A DNA stretch of 64,000 nucleotides from Actinomycetaceae bacterium (GTDB taxonomy: Bacteria > Actinomycetota > Actinomycetes > Actinomycetales > Actinomycetaceae), in assembly GCA_030538185.1 (NCBI GenBank), contig JAUNUK010000001.1:34657-98656 (forward strand). Direction: 5' to 3'. Numbering within the stretch: the stretch's first letter is position 1; the number at the start of each line of letters is the position of its first letter. The notes under the pieces were generated by a model, which was given only the letters and a program-made list of their open reading frames with translations, was not told the DNA's origin and did not search any database. Below are positions 44,220-53,047 of this stretch, piece after piece. The translations under genes and the position numbers were made by a program.

Positions 44220-45614
44220 CTATCGTTGCGTGTTGCGCAAGGCTGCGACCGCATCCAGACCGCGCTGCACATCGGCCAAGATGTCCTCAATATCTTCCAG
44301 GCCCACGGACAAACGCACAGTGCCTGCGGTAATGCCAGCTGCGCGCAGTTGTTCTTCGTTCATCTGCGAGTGCGTGGTAGACGCAGGGTGCGCCACCAGG
44401 GACCGCACGTCCCCGATATTGGCCACAGTCGAATGCAGCTGCAAAGACGAGGCGAAAGTCAGGCCTGCCTCCAGGCCACCGCGCAGGTCAAAGGTCAGTA
44501 CGGCCCCGGCGCCCCTTGGTGTGTACTTTTGCGCTAGGCCGTAATAGGGCGAAGAAGGCAAGCCCGGATACGCCACGGCCACGACGTCCCCGCCCTCGGC
44601 AATTTTGCCTTCCAAGAATTCGGCGACGCGCAGGGCGGAATCGACGTGCCTGCCCACGCGTAAAGACAAGGTTTCCAAACCCAGGTTGACCAGGAAGGAA
44701 TTGAATGGCGAGGCCGCGAAGCCCAGGTCGCGCTGTATTTGGACGCGGGCTTTCAAGATGAATGCCAGGTTTGCCCCGAGCGCCCCGCCAACCCCGAGGT
44801 CGCGGGCGTAGACGAGGCCGTGGTAGGACTCGTCCGGTTCGTTGAACCCAGGGAAGCGCGCGGCGTGTTGAGGGTCGGCGTAGTCGAAGCGCCCCGCGTC
44901 GACGATAACGCCGCTGATGGCCGCCCCGTGTCCGCCCAGGTACTTGGTGGCCGAGTGCACAACGATGTCGGCGCCGAAGTCGAAGGGGCGGCACAGGTAG
45001 GGCGTGGCCACCGTGGCGTCGACGATGAAAGGCACGCCGACCTGGTGTGCTGCGGCGGCAAGGGGCTCAATGTCCAGGATGTCACCGGCGGGATTGGGGA
45101 TCAGCTCGCCGTAGAACGCGACCGTGTTTTCGTCGGCCACGTCCTTCCAGGTCTGCGGGTCGGCGGGGTCTGAGACGAAACGAGTCTCAATCCCGTACTG
45201 GCTGAGGGTCGAGTTCAGCAGGTTGTACGTGCCGCCGTAAATGGAAGGCGAAGCCACAATGTTGGACCCGGCGCGGGCCAAGGTCAGGATCGTCGTCGTG
45301 ATTGCGCCCTGGCCCGAAGCGGTCAAAAGGGCGCCGACCCCGCCTTCCAGATTGGCGATTTTGTTTTCGACCGCCTCGTTCGTGGGGTTGTTCAGGCGCG
45401 TGTAAATGGGGCCAAGTTCCTTCAGGGCGAAACGGTTGGCGCCCTGTTCGGCAGAGCTGAATTGGTAGGCGTTCGTCTGGAATATCGGCAAAACCTGGGC
45501 TCCGGTGACGGGGTCAGGCTGGACACCGGCGTGAATCTGTCGGGTGTCGAAGCCCCACTCGGGGTGCTGGCGGTAGTCGGGGCCGAGATTCGCTGCGGTT
45601 GCGTTGGCAGACAT
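44220..45614 (-). CDS. metY: O-acetylhomoserine sulfhydrylase (aminocarboxypropyltransferase)
   Basis: 464 residues, a PLP-dependent Cys/Met-metabolism enzyme. GFDTRQIHAGVQPDPVTGAQ starts the fold; QTNAYQFSSAEQGANRFAL and NPTNEAVENKIANLEGGVGA are typical of MetY. The PLP lysine is in DIVVHSATKYLGGHGAAISG (~residue 222). AHPASTTHSQMNEEQLRAAG closes the active site. It makes homocysteine from O-acetylhomoserine and sulfide. AAAGGAAC precedes the ATG. A CGCCCTCGGCAAT motif (44591) encodes GKIAEGGDVV. Upstream is a structured leader. Confidence 0.93.
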   Translation of the reverse strand: MSANATAANLGPDYRQHPEWGFDTRQIHAGVQPDPVTGAQVLPIFQTNAYQFSSAEQGANRFALKELGPIYTRLNNPTNEAVENKIANLEGGVGALLTASGQGAITTTILTLARAGSNIVASPSIYGGTYNLLNSTLSQYGIETRFVSDPADPQTWKDVADENTVAFYGELIPNPAGDILDIEPLAAAAHQVGVPFIVDATVATPYLCRPFDFGADIVVHSATKYLGGHGAAISGVIVDAGRFDYADPQHAARFPGFNEPDESYHGLVYARDLGVGGALGANLAFILKARVQIQRDLGFAASPFNSFLVNLGLETLSLRVGRHVDSALRVAEFLEGKIAEGGDVVAVAYPGLPSSPYYGLAQKYTPRGAGAVLTFDLRGGLEAGLTFASSLQLHSTVANIGDVRSLVAHPASTTHSQMNEEQLRAAGITAGTVRLSVGLEDIEDILADVQRGLDAVAALRNTQR

Positions 45615-46019
45615 TGTTGTTCCTTTGTTGGTTTCGATGTTGTGATGTCATGAAGAGGAATCCGATTCCAAACTCTGACGAGCACGCGAATTCCAACATC
45701 GAATCCAAGAAGGTTTGGGTTGCCGCAGCTTACGAAGATTTCGTGCTGTCTAGGCTTCCGTCATTTCCGAGGGCGGTTCGTTGCGGCTGCGGCGCTTGGC
45801 TTAGATGCCTGAGTGCGCGCCGGGACGCTGCCGGGGATTCGAAGGCTGACGTACTCGTCAGCGGCACATTCGACGGAACATAAAGGTCATACTAATCAAA
45901 GCAGTGCCGCATGTGCAAATCACCCCAAAAACTAGCTGACTATATCGGTCGTGTCGTGACTGTATCGCCCGGAACGCAACCCACCGATACTCTCAGCAAA
46001 GAGGGCGTAGACTCTATCG
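45615..46019. promoter_or_regulatory. 405-bp region between metY and MFS gene; possible structured metY leader
   Basis: No gene seen. TTCGATGTTG (45633-45642) pairs with CAACATCGAA (45694-45703), enclosing a small palindrome GGAATCCGATTCC (45658-45670); this fold begins 19 bp before the metY start, so its near arm lies just upstream of the ribosome site. A separate hairpin GCTGACG-TACT-CGTCAGC is at 45845-45862. One ATTTCCGAGGGCGG motif is at 45763-45776. It does not match any SAM riboswitch I know. Confidence 0.45.
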
Positions 46020-48059
46020 GTGAAGAAAGTTGACCTTGCCCCCTTCGATTTCCACGCGGTGCGCTGGGCGTACTTTGGCCTACTGATCGGTATGTTCGCC
46101 TCCGCGATTAGTGGAACCATTATTGGACCTGCGCTACCGAAAATAGTTGCCGACCTGGGCGGCTTGGAATGGTACTCGTGGCTATCCACCATCGTCATGT
46201 TGGTGTCGGCAGTGGTGACACCCATCAGTGGCAAACTCTCGGACATTTTTGGGCGCCGCAGGTTTTACATCCTGGGACTTGGGCTGTTTATGCTGGGTTC
46301 TGTTTTATCTGGCCTAGCCATGAACTTCGTTTTCCTGGTCTTTGCGCGCGCCGTCCAGGGGGTAGGGATGGGAATCCTAATGCCCCTATCACAAACCATT
46401 TTAGGAGATCTGATTCCGCCAAGGCAGCGCGGCAAATACCAGGGCTACATGGGTGCTGTCATGGGAGCCGCGCAGGTAGCAGGCCCTCTGGCTGGCGGGT
46501 GGATCACCGACGTGTCTTCGTGGAGGTGGCTGTTCTACGTTTCCATACCGGTGGGGCTGATTGCGATGTTCATCGTTGTGCGCCACCTGCATGTGCCCGA
46601 ACTGTCTGTGCCAGCCCGCATTGACTACGCGGGGATCGTGACGATGACCCTGGGGGTGACCTCGCTGTTGCTGGGGATTTCCTTGGGAGGGCAGTTCGGC
46701 TGGGGGCAAGCACACGTGATCGCGATGCTTGTAAGTGGGGCCTTGATGATGGGTGCGTTTGTTTTCGTGGAACTGCGAGCGGCCGAACCTATCGTGCCGA
46801 TGTACCTGTTCAAGAACTCGATCTTCACTTTTGCAACCCTGGCCGGCATGTTCATGAACATGGCGATTTTGGCCGTGCTGATTTATGTGCCCGTCTATGC
46901 CCAAGGCGTTTTGGGGGTTTCGGCGACCATCTCAGGGGTCATTTTGATCCCCATGAACGTCGTGCTGTTCTTGATGGGCGTCGTGGTCGGGAACCTGACC
47001 ACCTGGACCGGCAGGTACAAGTTCCTTGCGGTAACAGGGGCAGGGCTGCAGGTGGCAGGCGCATTGTCGATGCTATTACTGGGCGCTGCCTCGGAACCGT
47101 GGCTAGTGGCTTTGACCACCTGCATCCTGGGAATCGGCTATGGCATGTCCTCACAAGTCTTGGTCCTGGCAGTACAAAACGCCGTCAAACGTCGCGATCT
47201 GGGGACCGCAACATCCACCCTGCAGTTCTTCAGGAACATCGGCAACACCCTGGGGACCGCCATTGCCGGAACAATCATGACCACGCACATGATGGCCGGC
47301 ATTCGAGACGGAATGACACCCCGCCTGCTCAAACTGGTGCCCGGCGGAGTCAATCCCAACGATGTTTTGCAGCCAGATGCCTTGAGGCGACTGCCCGACG
47401 AGGTCACCGGCATACTTCGCGAAGCCCTGGCAGGGGCCATGCACTCAGTTTTCCTGGTGCTCCCCGTCATGACAGTCCTGGCTTTCGTATCCACCATATT
47501 CGTAAAGTCCCTAAAGCTGCGAGATACTTTCGCCGAGGGCGATGCGCGAGGACGCGAGTACTTGGATTCGACTGCCATGTCCAGCCCTGATCAACAGCGC
47601 ATACTGCTGACTCCTGAGGATGCGCACTCTCGCCAAAAGGAACGCATTATGGGGGCGCACCTGATCATCTTGGCAGATGAGGCCAATGACAAAAACGAGA
47701 TTTTGCGTGACTCGGTGGCGGAATTCGGGGGCGGAGATCTGGAACACGGCAAACAAATGCTGCGTTCAACTGGGATAATGTTGTTGAGTGAGGACCCTGC
47801 GGTCATCGATAAACACGAGCCTTTCGCCGTTGAACTCTCACAGCGAGGCGCAATGAAGTGGATGCTCAGCCGCGACATTACCGAGCGCCTAAACGATGTG
47901 GCCCTGCGGGTTGCCGATCAACCAGGGGGCGCCACTGTTCGCCCCCATGTGGATAATGCGCAAGGGATCGACGCGAAGGCCATCAGGCGAGCCGCCATGA
48001 TGCTCAACTCAACCCTGGTCGCAGACATCGCAACGCACCGCTGGCTGGGCAGTGTTTAA
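46020..48059 (+). CDS. DHA2-type major facilitator exporter with C-terminal extension
   Basis: 679 residues from GTG 46020. The first ~500 residues hold ~14 membrane helices with MFS motifs: GTIIGPALPKIVADLGGLEW, VTPISGKLSDIFGRRRFYIL (motif A), RAVQGVGMGILMPLSQTILG and GGWITDVSSWRWLFYVSIPV (motif C region). This suits an EmrB/QacA-type multidrug or metabolite exporter driven by protons. The last ~170 residues (after RDTFAEGDARGREYL, encoded partly by a CCGAGGGCG motif at 47533) are not a standard exporter part and look cytoplasmic and globular. It is divergent from metY. The substrate is unknown. Confidence 0.82.
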   Translation: MKKVDLAPFDFHAVRWAYFGLLIGMFASAISGTIIGPALPKIVADLGGLEWYSWLSTIVMLVSAVVTPISGKLSDIFGRRRFYILGLGLFMLGSVLSGLAMNFVFLVFARAVQGVGMGILMPLSQTILGDLIPPRQRGKYQGYMGAVMGAAQVAGPLAGGWITDVSSWRWLFYVSIPVGLIAMFIVVRHLHVPELSVPARIDYAGIVTMTLGVTSLLLGISLGGQFGWGQAHVIAMLVSGALMMGAFVFVELRAAEPIVPMYLFKNSIFTFATLAGMFMNMAILAVLIYVPVYAQGVLGVSATISGVILIPMNVVLFLMGVVVGNLTTWTGRYKFLAVTGAGLQVAGALSMLLLGAASEPWLVALTTCILGIGYGMSSQVLVLAVQNAVKRRDLGTATSTLQFFRNIGNTLGTAIAGTIMTTHMMAGIRDGMTPRLLKLVPGGVNPNDVLQPDALRRLPDEVTGILREALAGAMHSVFLVLPVMTVLAFVSTIFVKSLKLRDTFAEGDARGREYLDSTAMSSPDQQRILLTPEDAHSRQKERIMGAHLIILADEANDKNEILRDSVAEFGGGDLEHGKQMLRSTGIMLLSEDPAVIDKHEPFAVELSQRGAMKWMLSRDITERLNDVALRVADQPGGATVRPHVDNAQGIDAKAIRRAAMMLNSTLVADIATHRWLGSV

Positions 48060-48061
48060 TT

Positions 48062-48127
48062 GCGGGCCGCCGCCCCTGCGGCCCGCGTCACTCAGGTCAA
48101 TCGGAAAGCGTGGTTTCCGATTGACCT
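48062..48127 (+). terminator. Two hairpins after the exporter gene
   Basis: GCGGGCCGC (48062-48070) pairs with GCGGCCCGC (48078-48086), starting directly after the stop codon. A second perfect 14-bp inverted repeat, AGGTCAATCGGAAA (48094-48107) with 48114-48127, follows. Neither has a T-tract, so termination is likely but not proven; the second could be an operator. Confidence 0.5.
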
Positions 48128-48309
48128 TGACACTTTTGAATGTGGGCAGAGCCTGGCGTTGAAACTCTGCATTGGCGTTGTGACTCTTTTGGGGAACATG
48201 GTCACCTGGTGACGTTGTTGGCTCGGGGTGACCTTGTTGATGGTTTGGATTACGGTTGATTGCGGCGCGACCAAACCAAGAGCTGCGTGCGATGTATATG
48301 GAGGCAATG

Positions 48310-48798
48310 ATGGGACAATTGGCAGTGGGAGATAAGGCTCCAGATTTTAGTGTCGAAACCGTGCCGACCGGTGGGTTCACCTTGAGTGAAGCCCTGGCCC
48401 AGCCTGGGTGTAAAGGCGTTATCGTGTACTTCTACCCCAAGGCATCCACGCCTGGATGCACGAAAGAGGCCTGCGATTTCAGAGATTCGTTCGAGCCATT
48501 GAAAGCCGCAGGTTACACAGTGATCGGACTGTCTCCAGATAAACTCTCCGCCCTCGAAAAATTTGCAAACAACCACGCGCTTAGCTTCCCCCTGGGCTCT
48601 GACCCGGACAAAACCGTCGCCGTGGATTATGGGGCATGGGGCGAAAAGAAGAACTACGGCCGCATGTTCCTGGGCTTGATTCGTTCGACAATCGTGGTCG
48701 GCGCTGGTGGCCTGGTAACCCATGCCTTCTACAACGTGAAAGCCACCGGACACGTAGAGCGCCTAAAAAATGTGCTGAGCCTATCAGTCAAGGCCTGA
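48310..48798 (+). CDS. bcp: Peroxiredoxin of the BCP/PrxQ type
   Basis: 162 residues. The start at ATG 48310 is chosen for GGAGG 5 bp upstream; in-frame ATGs lie earlier. MGQLAVGDKAPDFSVETVPT opens the thioredoxin-like fold. The peroxidatic and resolving cysteines are Cys50 and Cys55 in YPKASTPGCTKEACDFRDSF, the spacing typical of PrxQ/BCP. VIGLSPDKLSALEKFANNHA and FPLGSDPDKTVAVDYGAWGE are conserved. It reduces peroxides in the cytoplasm with thioredoxin. It is convergent with the FNR-like regulator. Confidence 0.92.
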   Translation: MGQLAVGDKAPDFSVETVPTGGFTLSEALAQPGCKGVIVYFYPKASTPGCTKEACDFRDSFEPLKAAGYTVIGLSPDKLSALEKFANNHALSFPLGSDPDKTVAVDYGAWGEKKNYGRMFLGLIRSTIVVGAGGLVTHAFYNVKATGHVERLKNVLSLSVKA

Positions 48799-48832
48799 GA
48801 CTATTACTGGGGTGCATACCCGCGCAATAGGC

Positions 48833-49558
48833 TCAGGCCTTAGGTGATAGTGTCAGCGAGGATTTCAGTGTGATGGTGTTCTTGTCGATCTGGATCACTC
48901 CTGCGTCTTGCCATCTGCGCAATTGACGGCTCAAAGATTCAGGCGTGGTATCCAGTAAAGACGCCACGTCCTTCTTTGCAAGCGGCAGAGTCACTTGCGG
49001 GCCGCCCTCGGAAATAATTGTGGGTAAAGAAAGCAAGTACTCAGCGAGCCTGGTGCCCACGTCACTGGCCACAGCCGCAGACAAGCGGGTCTCTGTTTGC
49101 ATGAGGCGTGAACTGAGGGTTTGCAGCATGCGTAAGGCGATTGACGGAAATGCAGTGACCAGATCTTCTAGATCGGCATGTCGAAAGACGCACATGGAGC
49201 CCGGTTCGAGGGCGGTCAGCCAGTGGTGCGGGGGTTCGCCGGTGAGGAAAGAGGACTCTCCGAAGAAATCGCCCGGTTTGAGGATGCGGATTAATTGCTC
49301 GCTGCCGTCCGCGAAAATTCGGTAAACCTTGAGGCTGCCAGTGTGGACGACCATGAGGTTTGGGGATTGCAGGTCGGGTCCCTCGCTGATAGCACCCGAT
49401 GTTTTGGCTGCCGGCTGTGAGACAGTCTGATCTTTGTGGAAGCGCATGGGGCGAGCTAGAGAAGCGACGCGTTCTTGGTCAATTCGAGACAGGCCCTTGA
49501 AAATCGGGACCCTGGTGACGCACAGATCGTCTTGGACGTGTAGTGGGAGCTGCTTCAT
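48833..49558 (-). CDS. Crp/Fnr-family transcription regulator
   Basis: 241 residues from ATG 49558 (AGGAACCCCTC upstream; the frame continues further up). The N-terminal cyclic-nucleotide-type sensor has LVVHTGSLKVYRIFADGSEQ-like beta-roll features (VHTGSLKVYRIFADGSEQLI, LKPGDFFGESSFLTGEPPHH). The helix-turn-helix is LAKKDVASLLDTTPESLSRQ LRRW near 195-215. FNR-type iron-sulfur Cys groups are not complete (one Cys in DDLCVTRVPIF), so the signal is uncertain. It is divergent from a heavy-metal protein and P-type ATPase, with an FNR-like site between, pointing to control of metal export. A CGCCCTCGG motif is at 49003. Confidence 0.82.
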   Translation of the reverse strand: MKQLPLHVQDDLCVTRVPIFKGLSRIDQERVASLARPMRFHKDQTVSQPAAKTSGAISEGPDLQSPNLMVVHTGSLKVYRIFADGSEQLIRILKPGDFFGESSFLTGEPPHHWLTALEPGSMCVFRHADLEDLVTAFPSIALRMLQTLSSRLMQTETRLSAAVASDVGTRLAEYLLSLPTIISEGGPQVTLPLAKKDVASLLDTTPESLSRQLRRWQDAGVIQIDKNTITLKSSLTLSPKA

Positions 49559-49620
49559 GAGGGGTTCCTGTCGTGTGGGTCCGGCGCCTTTGAGGTTGTG
49601 GCGCAAGTCACGAACCGTTC

Positions 49621-49634
49621 TTGATCTGGGTCAA
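49621..49634 (+). promoter_or_regulatory. FNR/Crp-type binding site
   Basis: TTGATCTGGGTCAA matches the FNR palindrome TTGAT-N4-ATCAA except one base. It is 63 bp from the start of the divergent Crp/Fnr gene and 107 bp from the metal-binding protein gene, suitable for both promoters. Confidence 0.7.
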
Positions 49635-49740
49635 GGAGTGGCGCAGCAGGTGGTGATGGAATACGGAATGTGTCCTGCGGATGGCTGTGGGATGCGAACA
49701 CAAGAATAAAGAAACGACACAACGACACAAGGAGTCCGTC

Positions 49741-49956
49741 ATGATCACCGCAAAATTTGCCACCGAAGCTTTCACCTGCCCCTCTTGCGTCAAGAAAATC
49801 GAATCGACCGTCGGTCGCATGGAAGGCGTCGACGAGGTGTCCGTCTTATTCAACTCATCCAAGGTTAAGGTTACCTTCGACGATGCGCTTGTGAATGCGG
49901 ACGCGATTTCGCAGACCATAACCAAGCTCGGATACCCGGTCCTGGGTGTGAAGTAA
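49741..49956 (+). CDS. Heavy-metal-associated (HMA) domain protein, CopZ-like
   Basis: 71 residues from ATG 49741 (AAGGAG upstream). The single HMA fold is evident: metal loop FTCPSCVKKIESTVGRMEGV with the CxxC pair, then VSVLFNSSKVKVTFDDALVN and ITKLGYPVLGV. It would bind Cu(I), Zn(II) or a similar ion and hand it to the ATPase encoded 46 bp downstream. Regulation is probably by the divergent Crp/Fnr protein. Confidence 0.88.
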   Translation: MITAKFATEAFTCPSCVKKIESTVGRMEGVDEVSVLFNSSKVKVTFDDALVNADAISQTITKLGYPVLGVK

Positions 49957-50002
49957 CGCCGTTTCGGGGGTAGTGCGCACCGCGCATTGTTTGGAGGTTG
50001 GG

Positions 50003-51964
50003 ATGTTTATTACGACACTGCGTGCCAAGAAGTGGATTTCCTTTGCTGCCGCGGCGCTGCTGGTGGCGGCGTTTTTATTCGGCTACCTCGGTGGCGTTGG
50101 CGGCGTTGTCCGTGATGTGCTTTTGGTGGCATCCTCTGTCTTGGCTGGGATGCCGATTGCTGTGTCGGCCGCGTCAGCACTGAGGGTTCGTGCCTTTTCT
50201 ATCGACCTCTTGGTTACCATCGCGGTGGTGGGGGCGCTGATCATTGGCGAATACGTGGAGGCAGGTGTCGTATCCTTCCTGTTTATCTTCGGTGCCTTCC
50301 TGGAGGCCCGCACCTTTGAACGGACTCGTCAATCCATCAAAGCTCTGATCGACTTGGCCCCCACTCAGGCAGAGGTCCTGCGTGACGGCACCGAAATGAC
50401 CGTTGATGTAGACGACGTCCAGGTGGGGGACAGGGTCATTGTTCGCAGTGGTGGTCGCATCCCGGTCGACGGCCATGTCATCCACGGTTCGGCGGTTGTG
50501 GACGAGTCCACCATCACGGGCGAACCTCTCGGTGTCACCAAAACAACAGACGATAACCTGTGGTCAGGGACCGTGCTGGAAAACGGTTATATCCACATGC
50601 GCGCCGAAAGAGTCGGCGAGGACACGACCTTCGCACAAATCATTGAACTAGTCGAAGAAGCGCAAGACAGCAAGGCTGCCACACAAAAATTCCTGGACCG
50701 CTTCGCCACTTTCTACACGCCCGGCATTGTCATCGCTGCCGTCATTGCCTTCGCTGTAACCCAAGACCTGCGTTTCGCCTTAACCTTGCTGGTCATCGCC
50801 TGCCCTGGTGCTTTGGTGATTTCCACGCCTGTGTCCTTGGTGGCAGGTTTGGGAAATGCCTCCAGGAACGGAGTCCTCATGAAGGGCGGAGACGCCCTGG
50901 AGCGTTTGGCCCGAGCCGACACCTTCGTTTTTGACAAAACCGGTACCTTAACCCAAGGGAAACCACGGGTCACCAGGATTGTTCCCGTGGGGGATTGGCA
51001 GGAAGACGAGCTATTGCGCGCGGTCGCAACCCTGGAACTGGCCTCGGAACACCCGCTAGGACGAACCATCGTGGCCTCTGCGCAAGAACGCGGCCTGGTT
51101 TTGGGGGCGGTTCCGCAAGACGTCCAGGTCCAAGCTGGCATCGGCATTTCCGGCAAGGTCAGCCTGGGTGGGATTTCCAAGGGTTTTTCCGAGGACGGTT
51201 CGCTGTCGGTCGCCATTGGTTCGAGACGACTGCTTGAGGCACATGGCTGGATTGCCACAGGTCGTGGCATCCAAGGTGAGGTGAAGGCAGGTACTCTCCT
51301 GCAGGGCGTAAAAACGGATGTGGATGTTGTGGTTGCGGGCGCCGAAGACCTGGAGCGTCTTGGTAACACGGTGTCCTTTGTTGTGATAGATGGGGATGTG
51401 GCGGGGTATCTTGCCATATCCGACCAAGTGCGCCCAGGGGTGGCCAAGGCTTTGACGTCGTTGCGAAGCAGCGGGGTCAAGAACATGGTGATGTTGACCG
51501 GCGACAACGAACACACGGCGCGCGCGGTGGCGGCGGAGCTTGGAATCGAGCAGGTATTCGCAGGGTTGATGCCCCAAGACAAGGTCGCAAAGGTGCGTGA
51601 ATTGGCTGATAGCGGCAAGGTGGCAATGGTAGGGGATGGTGTGAATGACGCCCCGGCCATAGCCACTGCGGATGTTGGCATTGCCATGGGCGGTGGAACA
51701 GATGTCTCGGTACAAACTGCGGACGTGATTCTAATCGGTAACAGATTTGACCAGCTGGTCCATGCCAAGGCGGTGGCTCGTGCGACCTTCTGGAATATGG
51801 GTCAAAACACGGCGATTGCATTGGTGACCGTTGTCTTTTTATTGGCAGGCGTCATTGGGGGAGTCGTACACATGGCCTCTGGCATGTTGGTCCATGAGCT
51901 CTCTGTTTTGGCTGTGATCCTCAATGCCTTGCGCCTCGTGAGATACCGCGCGAAAACCGGCTGA
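50003..51964 (+). CDS. P1B-type heavy-metal-transporting ATPase
   Basis: 653 residues from ATG 50003 (GGAGG upstream). Core P-type features: actuator VVDESTITGEPLGVTKTTDD, phosphorylation site FDKTGTLTQGKPR (~Asp311), nucleotide domain SEHPLGRTIV, hinge MVGDGVNDAPAIATADVGIA. The membrane metal site reads ACPGALVIST (~265) where many zinc/copper pumps have CPC, so ion choice may differ. There is no N-terminal HMA domain; the preceding gene supplies it. It exports a transition metal. Confidence 0.9.
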   Translation: MFITTLRAKKWISFAAAALLVAAFLFGYLGGVGGVVRDVLLVASSVLAGMPIAVSAASALRVRAFSIDLLVTIAVVGALIIGEYVEAGVVSFLFIFGAFLEARTFERTRQSIKALIDLAPTQAEVLRDGTEMTVDVDDVQVGDRVIVRSGGRIPVDGHVIHGSAVVDESTITGEPLGVTKTTDDNLWSGTVLENGYIHMRAERVGEDTTFAQIIELVEEAQDSKAATQKFLDRFATFYTPGIVIAAVIAFAVTQDLRFALTLLVIACPGALVISTPVSLVAGLGNASRNGVLMKGGDALERLARADTFVFDKTGTLTQGKPRVTRIVPVGDWQEDELLRAVATLELASEHPLGRTIVASAQERGLVLGAVPQDVQVQAGIGISGKVSLGGISKGFSEDGSLSVAIGSRRLLEAHGWIATGRGIQGEVKAGTLLQGVKTDVDVVVAGAEDLERLGNTVSFVVIDGDVAGYLAISDQVRPGVAKALTSLRSSGVKNMVMLTGDNEHTARAVAAELGIEQVFAGLMPQDKVAKVRELADSGKVAMVGDGVNDAPAIATADVGIAMGGGTDVSVQTADVILIGNRFDQLVHAKAVARATFWNMGQNTAIALVTVVFLLAGVIGGVVHMASGMLVHELSVLAVILNALRLVRYRAKTG

Positions 51965-51978
51965 TGCAATCTTAAAAA

Positions 51979-52029
51979 TACGTATAGGAGCCGGCCTTCG
52001 CTATATGGCAAGGCTGGCTCCTATACGTA
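51979..52029. terminator. Large 20-bp hairpin after the P-type ATPase
   Basis: 51979-51998 pairs with 52010-52029 (TACGTATAGGAGCCGGCCTT against its complement with one G-T pair), loop 11 nt. AAAAA precedes the stem, so on the minus strand a T-run follows it. It probably ends transcription from one or both sides. Confidence 0.75.
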
Positions 52030-52094
52030 GATTTACCTCCCGCAACCAATCATTAGTCACTGCCGGGTGTGCACCCAAGGCATAGACTGAACAC

Positions 52095-52376
52095 ATGATT
52101 GCTGTCCTGTACGAATATGACCCTGAACGCCGCGACCTGCAGATGGAGCTGCGTCCTGAACACCGCGAGCACCTCAATGCCCTACATGACAAGGGCTTGC
52201 TGGTCGCCGCAGGCGCCTGGGGTGATGACGGGGCACCAGGAGCATTAATCCTGATTAATGCGCAGTCAAATGAGGCCGCCCTTGAAATCCTGGGCGATGA
52301 CCCGTATCTGGCCGCCGGTGTCATCCAAGCCCGAACCGCCCGCACCTGGACCCCACCCATAGGCGCGCTGAACTAG
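52095..52376 (+). CDS. YciI-like small protein
   Basis: 93 residues. MIAVLYEYDPERRDLQMELR, EHREHLNALHDKGLLVAAGA and ALILINAQSNEAALEILGDD then PYLAAGVIQARTARTWTP match the YciI/DGPF-like fold, with the conserved His-Asp region. The biochemical role of this family is unclear. It is convergent with the glycosylase gene; no ribosome site is obvious. Confidence 0.8.
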   Translation: MIAVLYEYDPERRDLQMELRPEHREHLNALHDKGLLVAAGAWGDDGAPGALILINAQSNEAALEILGDDPYLAAGVIQARTARTWTPPIGALN

Positions 52377-52384
52377 CCTCACGT

Positions 52385-53047
52385 TTACTGCAGGCCCTCA
52401 AGGGGACCGGCACCCAGGTGGTTGTGGAACTCTTTGCAGTATTCGACAATCAGCCCATGCGCTTCGCCCAGGACGCGCGGGTCTGCGGGCAGGTCTTCGG
52501 CAAGTAACGCCTGAAAGTCTTCGTACTTTTTGGGTGGGGCGACGCCCAGGGCTTCGAAAAGCTTGCGGGTATAGGAATCCACAACAAAATACGGCTTTCC
52601 GAGGGCGTACACCAGTATGCAGTCGGCAGTTTCTGGGCCGATACCTGTGATTGATAGCAGTTCTTTGCGCAGCTCGGGGCCGGGTCGCCGGCTGGCAGCA
52701 CCAATCTCAAAGTCATAAGAGGCAAACCAGTCGGCAAGCAGTCCCAGGCGTGCAGCCTTTTGGTTGAAGTACCTCGAGGGCCTGATCAGTGCCGCAACCG
52801 TTTCAGTATCTGCGTGAATAGCCTGGTGAAAGGCCTGTGCCTCCAAGAGTCCAGCCCCACGCAAGGCAGTAATCGCCTTTTCCGCATTGCGCCACGAGGT
52901 GTTTTGCGTCAAAATCGCGCCCATCATCATCTCCCAGTCGCCTTCGGCTGGCCACCAGGCAATGTCACCGTAATGCGGGCGTAGTCGGTCCAGGATCTCA
53001 ACGGTCAACTCCGGGATTGCTGCGATGCGTGGACGTAAATCAGACAC
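52385..53047 (-). CDS. Endonuclease III-like HhH-GPD DNA glycosylase
   Basis: 220 residues. EMMMGAILTQNTSWRNAEKA is the first helical segment, and LLSITGIGPETADCILVYAL is the helix-hairpin-helix. It lacks the EndoIII catalytic Lys (GxGxKTA is GIGPETA) but keeps the Asp in YFVVDSYTRKLFEALG, suggesting a monofunctional glycosylase. No iron-sulfur cluster Cys set is visible at the end. It removes damaged bases; the target is unknown. A GCTTTCCGAGGGCG motif (52595-52607) encodes YALGKP. Confidence 0.8.
   Translation of the reverse strand: MSDLRPRIAAIPELTVEILDRLRPHYGDIAWWPAEGDWEMMMGAILTQNTSWRNAEKAITALRGAGLLEAQAFHQAIHADTETVAALIRPSRYFNQKAARLGLLADWFASYDFEIGAASRRPGPELRKELLSITGIGPETADCILVYALGKPYFVVDSYTRKLFEALGVAPPKKYEDFQALLAEDLPADPRVLGEAHGLIVEYCKEFHNHLGAGPLEGLQ

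Noticed and set aside
45615..46019. A SAM riboswitch upstream of metY
   Set aside because: Hairpins exist, but none of the SAM-I/IV or SAM-II core sequences I know could be placed.
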